A stretch of DNA of 64,000 nucleotides from Melastoma dodecandrum (GCA_029817715.1 JARUPY010000009.1:1-64000), one strand, 5' to 3'; numbered from the stretch's first letter, positions 1 to 13,900 are shown. A program made the numbers and translations. The notes: generated by a model from the sequence alone, not told the origin.

Positions 1-1068
1 AGCCCACTATAGTCTCACTCTCATAATATATTGAATTCTTCAGGGATTATGTGTCGGTGGATATTATTTTGACTAAGAATAAGCATTTCGTTTGGCGTTG
101 AGTTAGTTCGGTTGTGCCTCAATTCTAAAGTAGTTATACCGTTTACATGTTTAAATATGATGACCTTCATTAGAAGCAGAGACCATACTATGGGAGGGAG
201 TCATGAGAATCGAAACGCCATCCTAATAATTTTGTAATGCTTGCCGCGGCACATTAGTCCTAGTTGCTCCACTCATAGAGAGACGACATGATTATTTGAG
301 TAAACAGGTTGAAGTCTGAATTAGACGAGCAAGTCAGTAATGGAAAAGTATTCATACAAGGCAACTCAGAAAATTCGGCATGATTGATTGCTTTGAGAGA
401 GCTAACTTGTCCAACCCTAGCAACGATGAAAAGAAGATCACTCTGTTGTAAAATCACAAGACAGAAGATAATCGCGTCAAGAAGTGGCAATTCTCCTCAA
501 CAGCGGGAATATTGAAACCCATTATTGATTTAAATAATGGCAACCACAAGATAGTCATGGTCCACCATGAGGTCCTCTTTTTCGTAAAGATGAAACCCAT
601 TGTTGGTTCGGTGACGGATTAGTTTATTTTTGTATCAATTCTTATGCACTCTGTCTCCTGGAAACGAATGTCCATGTTTTCTGGACCAATAATGTAATGC
701 AATTGCCGACCGTACAAAATTTCTTTCTGCTATGGAGCCTTCCATGTGTACCCCCTGCTTGTCCAGCCTTGGATGGGACGAAGCTTCCTGAATGTTAGTG
801 CGTGGGTGTTCTAGTTTTCAGGATCGTTGATAGAAGAGAATCACGAGGATGGCATATGGGTAGTTAGAGTCTTAGAGATTTCTGAATCTCTTTTAGTATC
901 CCCATACAAATGAAAGACGAAAACCAGGAGTGCTAGACTTGGTGCCCGTCTGATATTTTCTTTATATGGATATGAGCATTTCTAGTAGTATCTGGATAAG
1001 GCAACAACAATGTCCTTGTGGAGATTGGAAGTGTTATATTAATTATGAAGGTGTTGACTAAGCCTTCT
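1..1068. other. Intergenic; no gene recognised
   Basis: I see no open frame with family-like composition, no tRNA and no clear repeat boundary. The end of the stretch may hold the old 5' leader of the FRS-like pseudogene that starts at 1069. Confidence 0.5.
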
Positions 1069-1848
1069 ATGAATCCTCAGGCTGGAAAAGATGAAACGAC
1101 GTCAACTTCAGCGACGGAAACCATCTTCCCTTCATATGTCAATTAGATTTTCAGAACCGATGACGACGCTTTTGATTACTACAGTAAATTCGCTCGCAAA
1201 AACGGGTTTTCTATTAGGAAGGCTCGATCAACGGGGAGCCAAAATTTGGGTGTTTATAGAAGAGATTTTGTTTGTTATCGCTTTGGATTTAATCAACCAA
1301 GAAGGAAGGCTGATGTGAAGCACGCACGAGATCGGAAACCTGTGCGATGTGGCTGCGATGCTAAATTGTACTTGACAAAGGAAATCGTGGATGGATCGGT
1401 CCAGTGGTTTGTTTCCCAATTTAGTAATGTTCACAATCATGAGTTGTTAAAGGACAATGAGGTTCGTCTTCTCCCAGCTTATAGAAAGATAAAAGAAGCT
1501 GATCAGGAGCGAATCCTTTTGCTTGCAAAAGCTGGGTTTCCAGTTAATAGGATCATTCAGCTGTTAGAACTCGAGAAAGGTGTACAGACCGGTCAGTTGC
1601 CTTTCATCGAAAAAGACGTAAGGAACTTTGTCCGCAACTGTAAGAAAACTAGTCAAGAGAATGACACTGAACTCAACGAAAGGTGCGTGCATGACATAAT
1701 CGAGCTTCTTGAGGCATGCGAGGAACCCAATAATGGAAAGGGAAAGCGTGAAAGAATTTATTCAAAGGATGTGGTGAATTTCATTACAAAAAAAGAAATA
1801 GACAGTGAAAAAGAAGGGAGCAATGATAAATCTAAAATCTCCAACTAA
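1069..1848 (+). pseudogene. FAR1-related sequence (FRS11-like) N-terminal fragment, broken
   Basis: One frame running from the ATG at 1069 encodes an N-terminal FAR1 DNA-binding domain: an acidic FRTDDDAFDYYSKFARKNGF stretch, then RKARSTGS, YRRDFVCYRFG, VRCGCDAKL and FSNVHNHEL, with the conserved Cys and His zinc ligands present. A TAG at 1144-1146 interrupts this frame just before the domain, where FRS proteins usually have a Gln codon. Homology stops near LLEAC (about 1720); the remaining 40 or so residues are unrelated and end at 1848. The MULE transposase core and SWIM finger that full FRS proteins carry are absent. FRS/FHY3 proteins are transposase-derived transcription factors. I read this as a truncated pseudogene. 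Expression from a later start is possible but no in-frame ATG precedes the domain. Confidence 0.7.
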
Positions 1849-2380
1849 AATCCATAATGTCCTGGCGAATCTTCATCAGTCGGGCATGAGACTCTTGAGA
1901 TGACAAAGACTCGACTTCGCTGACTGCTCTCGTCGCTTCAAGAGTCAATACGATTTCACTCAAATTGAGAACTTCAGCTTCTGCTTCATCGACTTGGTTG
2001 GAGCACTCATGGAATAAAGTCTTCAGTAAGGATTCAGCTTCGATACATTCGGTGAGCTCTTTTCGAAGTTCGGAGATTTTGTCTGTAACATCTGCCATTT
2101 ATTCAGACAAAGTAGCCTTATGTGCAACAATAGATTTGACACTTTCCTTAGCTTGAGTAAGACGAGCTTCCGCCAGCGAAATCTCCTCAGCCGCATTCAA
2201 GAGCACTCCTTCATCAGCTATTATTGGAATAGGAGAGCCAGAAACTCCCTCTATATATTTCATAATTAAAGCACGAGCATGGGAAGTGTCCACCGAGATA
2301 AGTCCATCAAAAAGATTCAGCACCTCCTCTGCCTCGGTAATAATTGTCTGACCCTTCTCGAGCGGCGTTTGGGTAATCAT
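1832..2380 (-). pseudogene. Coiled-coil protein remnant with in-frame stop
   Basis: Reading the minus strand from 2380 gives two consecutive open segments of 93 and 88 residues in the same frame, separated only by a TAA at 2099-2101. The composition is continuous across the stop: heptad-like, rich in Glu, Leu, Ala and Ser, as in SLAEARLTQAKESV and KISELRKELTECIEAESLL. This looks like one coiled-coil C-terminal region broken by a nonsense codon. Such tails occur in plant mobile domain (PMD) and other TE-associated host-like genes, but I cannot see a PMD domain here, so the family is a guess. The end overlaps the FRS-like fragment by about 17 bases on the opposite strand, so the two decayed pieces abut. 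Confidence 0.4.
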
Positions 2381-5300
2381 CTCCTTAACCTCCTCCCATA
2401 TATTAATAGCACATCTCTGATGAACGCGAGAGGTCGAGTGAGACTAGGAAGAGTCTATTAGGGGGTATAGGTCGACCTTCACATAAGCTTAATATTATCA
2501 TGCTTCAAAGGCCACATCTTATTGTCTTCACTCCTTTTATCTCAAGGAATGTATACGGAGGAATGTAAAAAAAAAATAAAGAGAACGTAAGTACTGATTT
2601 ATGAAGGGAAGCTGAATAAAACTGATATATTCACCCGATTGCTTGGGAAGTTGCCCAAGTAGCATTATCAAATACATCTCTTGACGACCGTATTTTCTGA
2701 ATTGAAATATGTTTTTTCACGACCAGTCGACAGGAATCTTCTCAAAAAAAACAAGAAGAAACAGCTGGTTATAGAGTGTGTAATAACAATAAATTGAAAT
2801 GAGTGAGAATCGGACTCTGTTATACCGAATGCCACTAATTCTTTTGGCGAAGCTATCATGAATGGATTCTTTCTGAGTTGATGTCTCTCGAGTATCGCTG
2901 TCGTGTTTGTGGGCGAGGCAGACTTTCGGTGCACGAGTGCTTCAAGTCCACGTAAGAGATAGCCGCCATGATTTAATTTCCACCATTCTTGGAATTGTGT
3001 GGTTCATATAATTCCACGGTTCGATGGCGTGCCGTTAGGGATACTAGGAGTTGGGAGCAGCGTTTCTGAATTGCGTTAGAATGACTTCCAAATAGCCACA
3101 GCCCTTATTCTAGGGGACAAATGATCGAATGCTGTCTTCGGGGACGCGAGGGCATGTCTTGACAAGAACCAAAATTGACGGCTTATAAAGTTTGCGGGAT
3201 TATATGGTTCTGCATATAAAATGATCTTCACGGCGTAAATGTCAGGTAGCAATAGCGAAGACTTAGTAAAAAGCTCAAAGATCGGATCCTTTAATTCTGA
3301 GTCGTCTCTTTTAATAGAAGATCGCATTTTTTAGTGAGGAGATTTGCTACGCCAATAGATATTTGCTCCGCTATGGAACTATATTTTCCCCAAGCTTCAC
3401 GCTTGTTATAAACAACGTTGCGCGCCCTCGCCTGAGTTATCCCCTCCTTTTCACCATGGGAGAGTCCAGGACGGTAAATTCGGGAACTGCGTGATGAGTT
3501 CGAAAGTGAAGTGCTTACAATGTATATAAATAGTGGATCGCGGATAGTATACTTTAGAAGTTTTAGCCTTCTTGGGAGATTTCATTTAAGCCCCGATATA
3601 GAGTTGCTAGTACAGGAATCTCCATGCTGAAACATTTTCCGGTGGCTATTAAGCTGGATACGTTGAACGTCTCGGCACGTATAAGTGAATCTTCTATTCG
3701 CGTAAATACGAAAAACTGCATAGCAAACAAGAAATAAGGGCCGCAAGCATATACCTGAAGACACTTCTTCAGGGCCTACAATTTTTAAGTCTTCACATAA
3801 ATCCCCTGTGTGAAATCAACCCACGGAGACGCTTTCTGGAAGTGGTCCTTCAGGGATTTCGAAGAGTGTTGTATTAGCATAAGACTGCTTTTTAGCAAGA
3901 CGAACGATTCGGCCGTCAATACCTTACAGCTCATCTATAACCAGATGTCAATCCAAGTAGTGCGCTCGCACATTCTTTTTACCATGCTTTGATTCGTGGG
4001 AGACGTAAACAATGCTCTTAAAGAGATGTTGGCAGCTTTTAGGGGAGAGTTTTGAATTCATCCAATGCTGGAATTACTTCTTAGTAGCATTCTCATTGAA
4101 CAGATACATAAACCAGCAAGCCTATACAAATCCCATAGGGAAATCGAAATAGCACCACGGTGATGTTTCTAAGGCATTCAATTCTCTGGATTCCATGCCT
4201 CAATAAAATGCACGGATTATATCCGGATCCCGCCTCATAAGCTGTAACATGAACTATAAAGGGAATCTAAAAATTCCAGGCCTCCACGAGCGCTTTTGCT
4301 TTATAAAAAGATAGAACATCCTTGAGCCACTCCCAATATCTAGGAATATGAGTTGTTTTTCGCCGCATACACGAAATACGGAGCTCCAATATAAATTTCC
4401 CTGCGACAATGTTTTCATACCCAAAGCGTGGAGGAATGACTGTTGGAGGACGGGAAAGTATGACGGTGGTTTAAGCATTCAGCGCGTTTGAGATATGGTG
4501 AATTCTGCAGGGACTTTTTTCTGATAATTGACTTGAACGATCTCGACGGTGGATAATATTTAAGCCGTTGATGGGCAATATGTATGAATCGAAAGAAGCG
4601 ACACATGTAGCTTGTAGTGTTGCCTTCATAATAGTTGCCTTTTATTCTCTGATTCACACGAGAAAACCTCGCGACCGGAGGACCATTTTTTCCAAGAAAT
4701 AAACCATATCCTGCAAGGGGAAAAGTCAATGGGGAAGAATTATTGTGAGAATATATATGGATTGCAAAAGAAATGTTTTAAAACAAGAACCGAGAGGATA
4801 AGCTGTATAACACAAAAGTGTGAAATTAATAATGTAACCGTCACACACCAGGGGATGTAGGACCTGTGTGCAAGGTTACTCAAATTGAAGGACATTGCAA
4901 ATCTTGCTAAGTGACGCACACGCCTGTAATAAAAAAAAAAATGTATTTTACAAGGTGTTACAGTAAAACGTGAAAAAATCATTCACAAATAAATTGCAGC
5001 GACAGATAAAAAAAGCGGAGGCGGTTCTTGTCGTTTTGATTTTCTACCTTTCCAAAGTCCTTGCGCTGCATGAGCGGTTTTCAGACGAAATCAGATTTGG
5101 CTACAGTGGCCGAAACCTTAAAAAAAAAAGAAGAAGGGGCAGACGCGCGAGGACTTTGAATGATTCGTGCACTTTGATTTCTTCTCTGGTTGGAGTTCCC
5201 AAATCTGTTGCAAAAGCATCTTCCAACAGTATGCAAAGAAAACACTCGAATACAGGTGTAGCGCGGATCATTTACATGAGTCCAAAAAACATAATAATAA

Positions 5301-8300
5301 TAATACAATGCAAGATAAAAAATAATAATTTGCCAACCTGGATCGAACGTGACCGTGGAACCTCCTTGCGACGTAAGCACCTGAAAATGAAAAGAAGAGG
5401 GAAAAATGAAGAGGGGGTAGTAGGACGTTGCACTATTTATACATGTCTCAGAACAAGCTTACAAGAAAGGATGAAGAATTCCTAATATATTTAAGAAAAA
5501 AAAAGGGGGAAGCAGAGTTCCTAGTATATAGGTTGATGGATGTAACCCAATCTTCATCAGCATGCAATTTGCGTTGGGGATGGATAGTAAGATTCTCTTT
5601 GATTTAGCTAATAGATGGGAAAGAAATTCGAAGTTGCGGTTTTGTTTAATATTTGAAGTCGAAAGATCATGGTGGCTTCATAGAATATGAGTGTTAATTC
5701 CGGGTAATTACGCTTTGATAAAAATACTGATATATAAGCGAAACGCTTATTTTCCTCACACGGTGTGAGTTTGGAAACAAAGCACAACAAAAAAAAAGGT
5801 GTGTATATTAAAAGAGGAATCGTCGGTGATAGCATATTACGAAGGAGGCTTATCCTTGTCTTTCGAGCACAAATTCGCAAATCTTAAAAGGTGGATATCT
5901 TCGGGACCTTGTAGTTAGTATGAGAGGCCTAATTTCCTCCTTCATGCAAGGCCAATATTCGAAGTCGGTACTCTAAAAAATCAGAGCGGCTAGAGAAGGC
6001 GAGGAGGCATCGGATTAGCCTATCTGGTCTTTATTTTGTGCCCATTTAAATTTTCAAGGCTTTTTTTGGTGCAATTCCCATGTAAATCCAACGGTGATAA
6101 CTTCAAAGATGCTTCTGTCCCTTCAAGCCTTACCGGCCTGACCTACATAAAGATCCTTTCTCTTTTGAGGGGTGACAATTTTTTTCCAAGTTGCTCTGAT
6201 ATTCTTGAAAAGCATATACATCGGGACGCAATACTGAGCTCACTGTCATTTATGGACCTTCCATCTATGGAAAGGCCTGTATACATATAATCTTAACAAG
6301 AACGAAATGCCAATCTTAATAAGCAAAAAATCTTTTTCTATAAAATCACCACATTTATTTCGAAAACCTTCATAAGCATTGATTAGTCTTTCCAAGACCG
6401 GCTCTGCGGGGGACACGAGACCGGAACGGAGACGGACACAAAAGTTTGTTTTTTATGTCCAAAATTTAAATATTTAATAGATGTTTTTTGAAATAAGGAA
6501 GTGGAGAAATACGACATGAAGATTATGATGAAGGATAGTTCCTTCCCTTATCTATAAGAGATTTTTTTAAACAGAGGGCAGGGAACTGTATTGGGAGCGT
6601 CATATCAACCACTATATACTTCAACTAATGGGCATGTTGAGTATCATCCTTAAATCAGTCTTCAAATATTGCGGTAATTAAATATATATAAACATATATG
6701 TGCCCGCATGTATATAAGAATAATTACCCCCCAAAAACCACCCATCATATACATAGCGCGTAGTTGTTGTTTGTGTGTGTTTTGTGTGTGTTTGTGAAAC
6801 ATTAGACACTGCTTTAACATTAACCATGTCAAAGCCAGGCGCATGGAAGAGCTCAAGTCAAGAAGAAAAAGAAAGGGGAGAAGGAAACTATGTGATAAGA
6901 AAATATTAAAGAGGAACGCGCCAAAAGTTACGGAATCAAACGACTGTTTGGAAATGGGGCGGAAGATATTCTATATGTGCAGACGATTATGACTGATTAT
7001 TGATCCACTAAGAACGACTCAAGAAGAAAGTCGAAAACCTAGAGCTTTTGTGGAAAGCCGAGTGCGGCACCAATATTTAAGCTTTTCAAGCAGAGCAGAG
7101 AAAAATGATAAGATTGCTGAAAATTTACCAACAGAAAAAGAAATCTGGAAACTAGGCCCCGCCGAAACGACGGAAGTCCTTTTGAATGTTCCGTGGTGTC
7201 GTCGTGGGATCAGAATCTCAACGACGGAAGAAGATTTGGATGAAAGATGGTATCGGGATTTAGATGTTTATATACGTTTTTTTTTGCGATTTAATTTTCT
7301 TTATACATGAAATCCTGAGGAGTTATTATGTGCACCGTTCACTAGTTCAATTAGGTGACATGCCAAAGCGCAAAAAAAAAAATAATAAATAATTTCAAGC
7401 GTTTGTTTTTGGCCTGATTAATGATGAAAATAAATATTGTTCTGGCGAAGAAAGAAAATCAATTCTATATAAAAAAAAAAAGGAGAGAGAATGTTTGCTA
7501 CTGTGCAAAATTTGATTTAATTAATTTGTATGGGGGTTATGTCAATTAAATTATAACATAACTTCAATGGTGCCGAATATTGTCAACTAATGTTGACCGC
7601 TCACGAGTCGACATATTGGCCCCGCTTTGCTCAACGGCGGGGGGGGGGCTTCCCCCATTCCAAATGCAGAAAAGATAATTTAATAATGAGAAGGGTTTCT
7701 TGAAAAGGTTCTTTACCTGGTCTTCGGTTACATCCATGTTGTTGCCCTCCTTGTTCGACTGGTTGTTCCTGTCGTGTGGGGTCTTTGTTCAATCTTTGTC
7801 GTGGCATCATACGTGGATGATACATCATTCCCATTCTACTTGGTCCCACTATCCACTTTATTAATTAATTCGGCACTTCATAATTGACTCACCGTCTTGG
7901 TTCTCGTCGCTCCTCATCAATATGCGAAACTTAGCATCTTGTTTTGGCCTATCGGCTCATGACGTGTAGGAATCCACAAAAAGTAATTAGCGGCCGACGG
8001 GGTTGGTTGTACGAAATCGGCAGACGGCATCTATGTGCAAATTGCTATAAGCGTGGGGTATCTTTTGCAGGGAGCCCCCGTCATCACAAAGAAGAATTCG
8101 TACTAATGCTGTAAAACCCCTAGACTAAATGATAGGGATATAAACAACTACCCCTCGGTATAATGCTGCGAAACACCTATGGTCTCTCGACCCTTCTCCT
8201 CCTATCCAATTGTCACAAGGAAACAGTCTTGAATCGTTGTGAAGACCGTTGTCGCCTACTCGACTTACAATGACTACCATCTTTGCTCTTCTTGGGGTTT

Positions 8301-8865
8301 AAAGTCGTGTGTGTTTTCTGAGATCCCCTTCCACTTCATATCTTCAAAAAAAAAAAAAAAGTATTTAATTTACTCGGTCTCCGTATCCAGAGGTTGTTTT
8401 TTGCCCACCCTCCCCACTAAGCAAGGGGGAATAATAAGAAAATGTCCTAGTTCCTCCGTCGTTTTTCCGTTTTATATTGTTCGGTGTCGAAGGTCCCTCG
8501 TTTCGGTGGAGGAGTCCTATAGGATTAAAGTTCCTATCGTTGCTTATTCACCTTTGGTTCAATGGCTTGAGTTTACAAGGTGGGTTCAGGCAGATTAGTT
8601 AATTGGCGATATTCCATATTGTACTTCACGCTTTGATGGACTCGGAAATATTGGAGAAAAAAAATGGAAAAGATAATGCGGATCCTCATCAGTTGCAATG
8701 ATGTTAGCGATGGTGAATGGGAAGGCTTCAAACTCTATAAGACTTATTTATACTTGAAGGCTTTTTCAAACTCTATAGAAGATTATTATTACGTTAATTC
8801 AATTTCTTCTTCGTCAATACAAATTATACACCTGAGAAGAAAGGAATACGAATTTAATACGTTTT
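2381..8865. other. Long gene-free stretch
   Basis: About 6.5 kb of AT-rich sequence with many A and T homopolymers. All open frames are short and none has recognisable domains. I see no tRNA, intact transposon or long tandem repeat. The final part, just before 8866, may be degraded internal sequence of the LTR element whose polypurine tract and LTR follow. Confidence 0.45.
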
Positions 8866-9783
8866 AAAGTGGGGGGCATATTTGTTGAGATAGACAATCA
8901 AATTTTTTGGGTCTCCGAATACTATTATAATATGGGCATTCATACGATAATGAATGTTAACCAATTTTATGGGTTTATAAATGGGCTATAATTTAACCCA
9001 ACCACATTATATATAATTTAAAGAAATTAAAAAATGGGGTCATAATTTCACAGCCTATAAGTGATACTAATTGGGCTATAAATTTTATTAAAAGGCAACT
9101 AGCCCAATTCCAATTTAAATGCATTTTGGGGCTAAACTAAGCCCAAAATTAGGCAAGGACCTATAGCCACGGTCCATGGGAAGTTACAAATTATAGATGA
9201 ATGACCGGACTCCAGTAATTAATTAGATCCGACCCTGGGTAGCAACTATAAATAGGGGGGCCTCTCCTCAATTCAAAAAAAACGATATGAGGACAACAGA
9301 CCATAATACCCCATTATGGTTGGAGGAGAGAGAAAGACTCTTGGGCTCTCGATGGACTGCTCGCCGATTCAATGCTCGTCGAAAGCCTCATGCAGACCCC
9401 GTCCATCGCCCGGATTGTTTTTCTCACAACGCGCCCTGAGGTTCTGACAGGATCAAGCCCAAAAGGCCCACGACCGACTTCATCCAATGCTACTGAAGTC
9501 TCTGCCGGATCTCGTCCCATGGTACCCCCCGACGGGTCGTCTTCTTCAACATATCATATGAGAAGTTCTGCCGAAAAAATTCAGACAGAGCTCCAAGATT
9601 CATCACCCATCCCATCAATATCGTTTATTCTTACGAAGAGGTTCGAATCAGAGGATGGAATCACGTGTTTCCATCCTCGTCGACTAGAGACCAGGAACCC
9701 GCATCGATACTATTTTCATTACTAACAATTTTGTCTACTGCTGTTTATTTTCCATCCGCGAAACTAAATTTTAGTGTTCCACA
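8866..9783 (+). mobile_element. Probable 3' or solo LTR with polypurine tract
   Basis: A G-rich tract at 8866-8877 (AAAGTGGGGGG core) lies next to TGTTGAGA at 8883, the usual polypurine-tract/LTR-start arrangement of plant LTR retrotransposons. The following 900 bp has an LTR-like layout: AT-rich U3 with repeated GGGCTATAA / GCCCAA motifs, a TATA box (CTATAAATAG, about 9246), a GC-rich transcribed part, and an end near 9783 at TTCCACA. No second LTR and no gag or pol frame is visible nearby, so it is either a solo LTR or the end of a badly decayed element. The boundaries are uncertain because there is no second LTR to align. Confidence 0.45.
9246..9256 (+). promoter_or_regulatory. TATA box inside the putative LTR
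   Basis: The sequence CTATAAATAGG lies mid-LTR, followed by a more GC-rich stretch, as expected for the U3/R promoter of an LTR retrotransposon. Confidence 0.4.
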
Positions 9784-10885
9784 GACCGGTTTGTGGATAG
9801 TAAGTTAATGTTGGATGGTGACATTGATTTGAAGGTTTTGGTTGTGTCGTCCTGCTTTCTTGAGCAGGAAGCGAGAGGGGGAGGGCCACTTGCGGATGTA
9901 GGCCAAATGTGGCCTCTGTTATGAGAGTGGCGGTCTGTGCCTGATGTTGAGTTTTGTGGGATGAAAAAGCAGCGGGGTTGAAATCGCGGCTGTTTGGACG
10001 ATGTTGTAGTTCTACATTTGATGTTCTATGGTCACTACGGCCTTGGAAGGCAACCTTCATTGTTCCATGACTAATGAGTTTTGCGTTGCCATTGATACGT
10101 CATTTGTGGGTAATGGAGGTTTGGTGTTCCCAAAGCTAACTTAACGAGGATGTGGGAGTTTGTTTTAAGTTTTTAAAACTGTTCTGCAGGTCTTCTGACT
10201 TTTCTTTTATTGTCGTTGATATTAGTGCGTGGATTGCATTTTTGATCACCATAGCTTTACTGATTATGATTTTCAAGCGACCCCCGGTTCAAGACGCAGA
10301 GTTGGTTAACTCTAGCTGTTGGAGGAGAACGGGTAATCATTGCACACACTATCCGAATGGTTCCATTGTCATAGATTACTACGGGAACCTCTTGTCATCC
10401 GACTTTCCGACACATAATACTAGCTACACCAGCCAACGCATTGTTCTGTAGCATCCGTCCGGTTTTTGTTATCGCCCCAGACGAACCGTAAAAGGTAAAC
10501 CGAATCGATACAGGGGGGGAATTCTTGTCAATGGCAGCAAAAGAATATAAAACTGGCAGTTGTCGTTCATGCAAAACAGTACCCTGTGGTGTGTGGAACG
10601 GCTTCATCAACTTTGTTTTTTTTTTGCGGAATTCACGATAGGAAATTGAGTTCCTCCTGGAGAATTGCCCATTGATAAGATGGTTGGGATCGGGCGGGGA
10701 ATGATTTCCGGCGAGGGGGGCAGTTCCAGTTGTCTGTGTGTGGCGCGATATTTTTCTCGCATCCTTACAATATGATCCGAGCAGGCGGCGAACATAGAGT
10801 TACTGCGTATATTTATAAGTTGATAAGATAGAATCAAGTAGATTACGTTGACCTCACTCTTTAGGCCTCTAGGTCCAAGGCTCGT

Positions 10886-10886
<1 letters not shown>
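9784..10886. other. Gene-free stretch
   Basis: No recognised coding sequence. A 99-residue open frame at 10152-10451 (+) contains a hydrophobic segment but resembles no family I know, and there is no supporting splice or promoter context. Confidence 0.4.

Positions 10887-10942
<56 letters not shown>
10887..10942. repeat. 56-base poly-C homopolymer
   Basis: An uninterrupted run of 56 C on the plus strand. Runs of C/G this long are very rare in plant nuclear DNA and hard to sequence or replicate. It could be a real hypermutable tract, able to form G-quadruplex or i-motif structures, or an assembly or polishing artefact. The frames that cross it encode only poly-Gly and are not genes. Confidence 0.9.
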
Positions 10943-10945
<3 letters not shown>

Positions 10946-13900
10946 TAGAATCAAATTTTCCACGGCAAATATTCAAATTTTCACGCAAAAGCTTTCTTGT
11001 TTGAATTGTTTTATTTGGTTTTAGTTTGGATTTCATACGTTTACAATAAGGAATGTGAATAACAAAATAAAGACCATCGCGTTGGTATTTGGACAAACCC
11101 GATCAAGGCGATTCGAATTCGTAGGGTTTTTTGAGCAGGTCTTTTGTGATCATCCTATTTATGAAAACTTCCACCCGCCCCCAGCACACAAACAGAGTTC
11201 AATTAAAAGTCCATAACTGAAAATAAACGCGGTATTTGTTATTGCTTCAGTACATGTTTGTAGCTATGGCGCGAGCATAGGTTCCGGGTGTATTAATAAA
11301 ACCGGAACCAGTCGGGGAATCGGCACTTCAGTAGTCTCCTGGTGTGTCAGTACAGGTTTCATCGAAAGAAACCTAGAGTCGGGTATGTTTAGTAGGTTAT
11401 AAATTTCCACTAAAAGGGGCGGGGCGGGGGGGGGGGGGGGGCGGTCGGGAGTTGGCTGCGGGGGTTCCTTATAAGGTACGGGGACTGCGTGGATGACCAC
11501 GGGAACCCTACTCGGAGAACCTGGTAACCTAATCTAAAATATTACCCAACCCAATTTATCCTACCCCTAATTCTGTACCCAAATCCATTAACCTAACTTA
11601 AATTTTTACCCATAACAATAACCATTTATTAAACTTCTATCCCTACCACCAATAACATTTTTTCTCGGTCTCCTTTCCTTTCTTTTTTTTTGTTCCCCCT
11701 CTGTTCTAGTCTCTCCCCACTCGTCTCAATGCGTCATCATCAAAATGGTTCCAGGGCCTGGTCTACGGGTTTCGTTACGGTTAAGTCTGCTCATCCCTTT
11801 AAAATGCTTCTTTGCCTTCACTTCCCCGCCATTGCGCTTCTTGTCAATTTGTTTATTTTACCTATTCTTTCTGGGGTTATGATTTTTTTTGGGAGGATAT
11901 TAGGGGAATGGGGTATGTTGGATTGAGCCATGGGTGATGAGAATTCTTTCTTTTTATATAAATGTTCTTTTTTTTTATGAACATAGTACCGGTCAGGGGG
12001 GGGGTCAGGGGAGACGGGTCAGGAAGGTGGGTCAGGTCGTCAGGGGGTGTGATTCTGTGGGGTTTGGATTTTTGATTTTGATGTAATTTGTGGTGTTGGT
12101 GCTCTGGATTCATATGTTCTATACTTCAATTTATGTCACGACAAGATGTGGGCAGAAAAATGTTTTGTCAAGTACTTTGTTGAGGCAAGTATGGAGAATT
12201 GTAATATGCATGGTCTTAATTACTGTTGTATTGGATCCATGCTATCAAGGTTGAATATTTTGTTCAAGAGTTTTGCTTGCATGATAAGGTGTATTTTTTT
12301 TCCCATAATGGATTCGGAATGGAGCGGAAGTGAATTAACTTGATGTTTGGAAAAGGCTTGTGAACTTTGTTTTACAACGGTTATTTGATTGTTTTTTGTT
12401 TTATATTTGAGTATTAGTATTATGAGCATTCTTTTCTCTACACTGATATGCTTTAAGAAAATGATGTTGCTTTCTTGTAATAAAGTTGTGGAGCATATTG
12501 GACTAATGTAAGTTGGTTCTGCTTTGGATGATAGTTTGTGAGATGTATGGTGTATCTTCATGATGGATAATGAGATAACATGGGAGAGGAAGAGTTGGAT
12601 TGTAGGAGGTTAAAAATTTTCAATTTGAATTGGAGCGTTACTTGGAAGACAAAATGTGAAGAGTGTAAATGGCTGAGTATGATGTTTTAGGTGGTGTGGA
12701 AAAGTCAATGCCACAATGTATTAACAATATTTTTGCCGTGCAATTTGAGAGAGGATATTTTTAGGCTATCCCCGTTACTCAACGGGTGACTTCTGAATCT
12801 GCTGTTAGTTCGTGTGGTTTGGGTCCGTGTGTTGGATTGCTACGAGTAGTTCACTAAACTCTAAAAGTTGTTGTAGGTGGTTTTGAATTTAATATGCGTT
12901 CAAGATTGGCTAAGATCCCCTTTTTATCTCCTCTTATTAAATATAGAGGAGGAACACTGGAAATTGCTGTACGAAAGATAATGAACATCGGTTATCTTAA
13001 TTATTTCATATTTTGAGTCATGTGTGTTTTTTTTATGTGTAAAACTCCGCTCAGAGTTTTGTATTACAATGACCTTGTTTATCGAATGATTTTGCCCCGA
13101 AAAATTAAATTCATGGGATGATTTACAAATGTTTGACAAGGCTATGAGCTTTGGAGTCGTGTTTGATCGGGATTGAGCTTTTGGAGGCGGTTTGGTTGTC
13201 GGATTGTTCGTAGATCATTTTTGTTATGCGAACGTGTCGACGTGGGATCTTCATTTTGGGAAAAGTTGATTGATTTCGGTTTCGTGGATATCTAGCATGT
13301 TTTTTAGGGACTTTTGGTTTGGCTAGTAGATACTTGGCATATTGGTACATAATTGGGTGATGAATCTCTGTTATTCTCTGCTTACCTTTGGCGTATGCTA
13401 ATTGAACCAAGTTTCTAAATAGATGGCAACTGGTAACCGGAAAAACCAGGTACTTGGATAACCCTATCACAAGGAACCGGAACACGGTAGATTGGTTGCC
13501 TGGGTGAGTTATTTTGGTTACTTTAAACTACTGGGGTAGGTCCTAGGTTCTAAACAATTAAAGGAAATCCGGCCATCATTATCAGGGTAGGTTTCCAAGG
13601 TTCCAAGTCCGGGAATGGGACCTACCCCACTCGGAACATGCTCTCCACTATTAGTAGCTGTTTACTGTTCATACTGTTTAGCATCTATCCAGTTAGTCTC
13701 CACCGATTCTCAGTAGACTTAAAATTTCCTATTTCCATACGTGTATTTTGACCATCCTATTGCTTGGATTTTAACATCCTGTCACGCAATTTGCAATGCT
13801 CAATTTAAAAAATTTCCTTTGGTTTGGAAATTAATTGGCACAGGGCTCCACTGACATTCAGCATGTCCATTAAAAATAGCTCAATATCCTGGGGGTATAT

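Noticed and set aside
10607..11096. Gly-rich minus-strand open frames
   Set aside because: They exist only because they cross the poly-C run; no codon-level constraint or domain.
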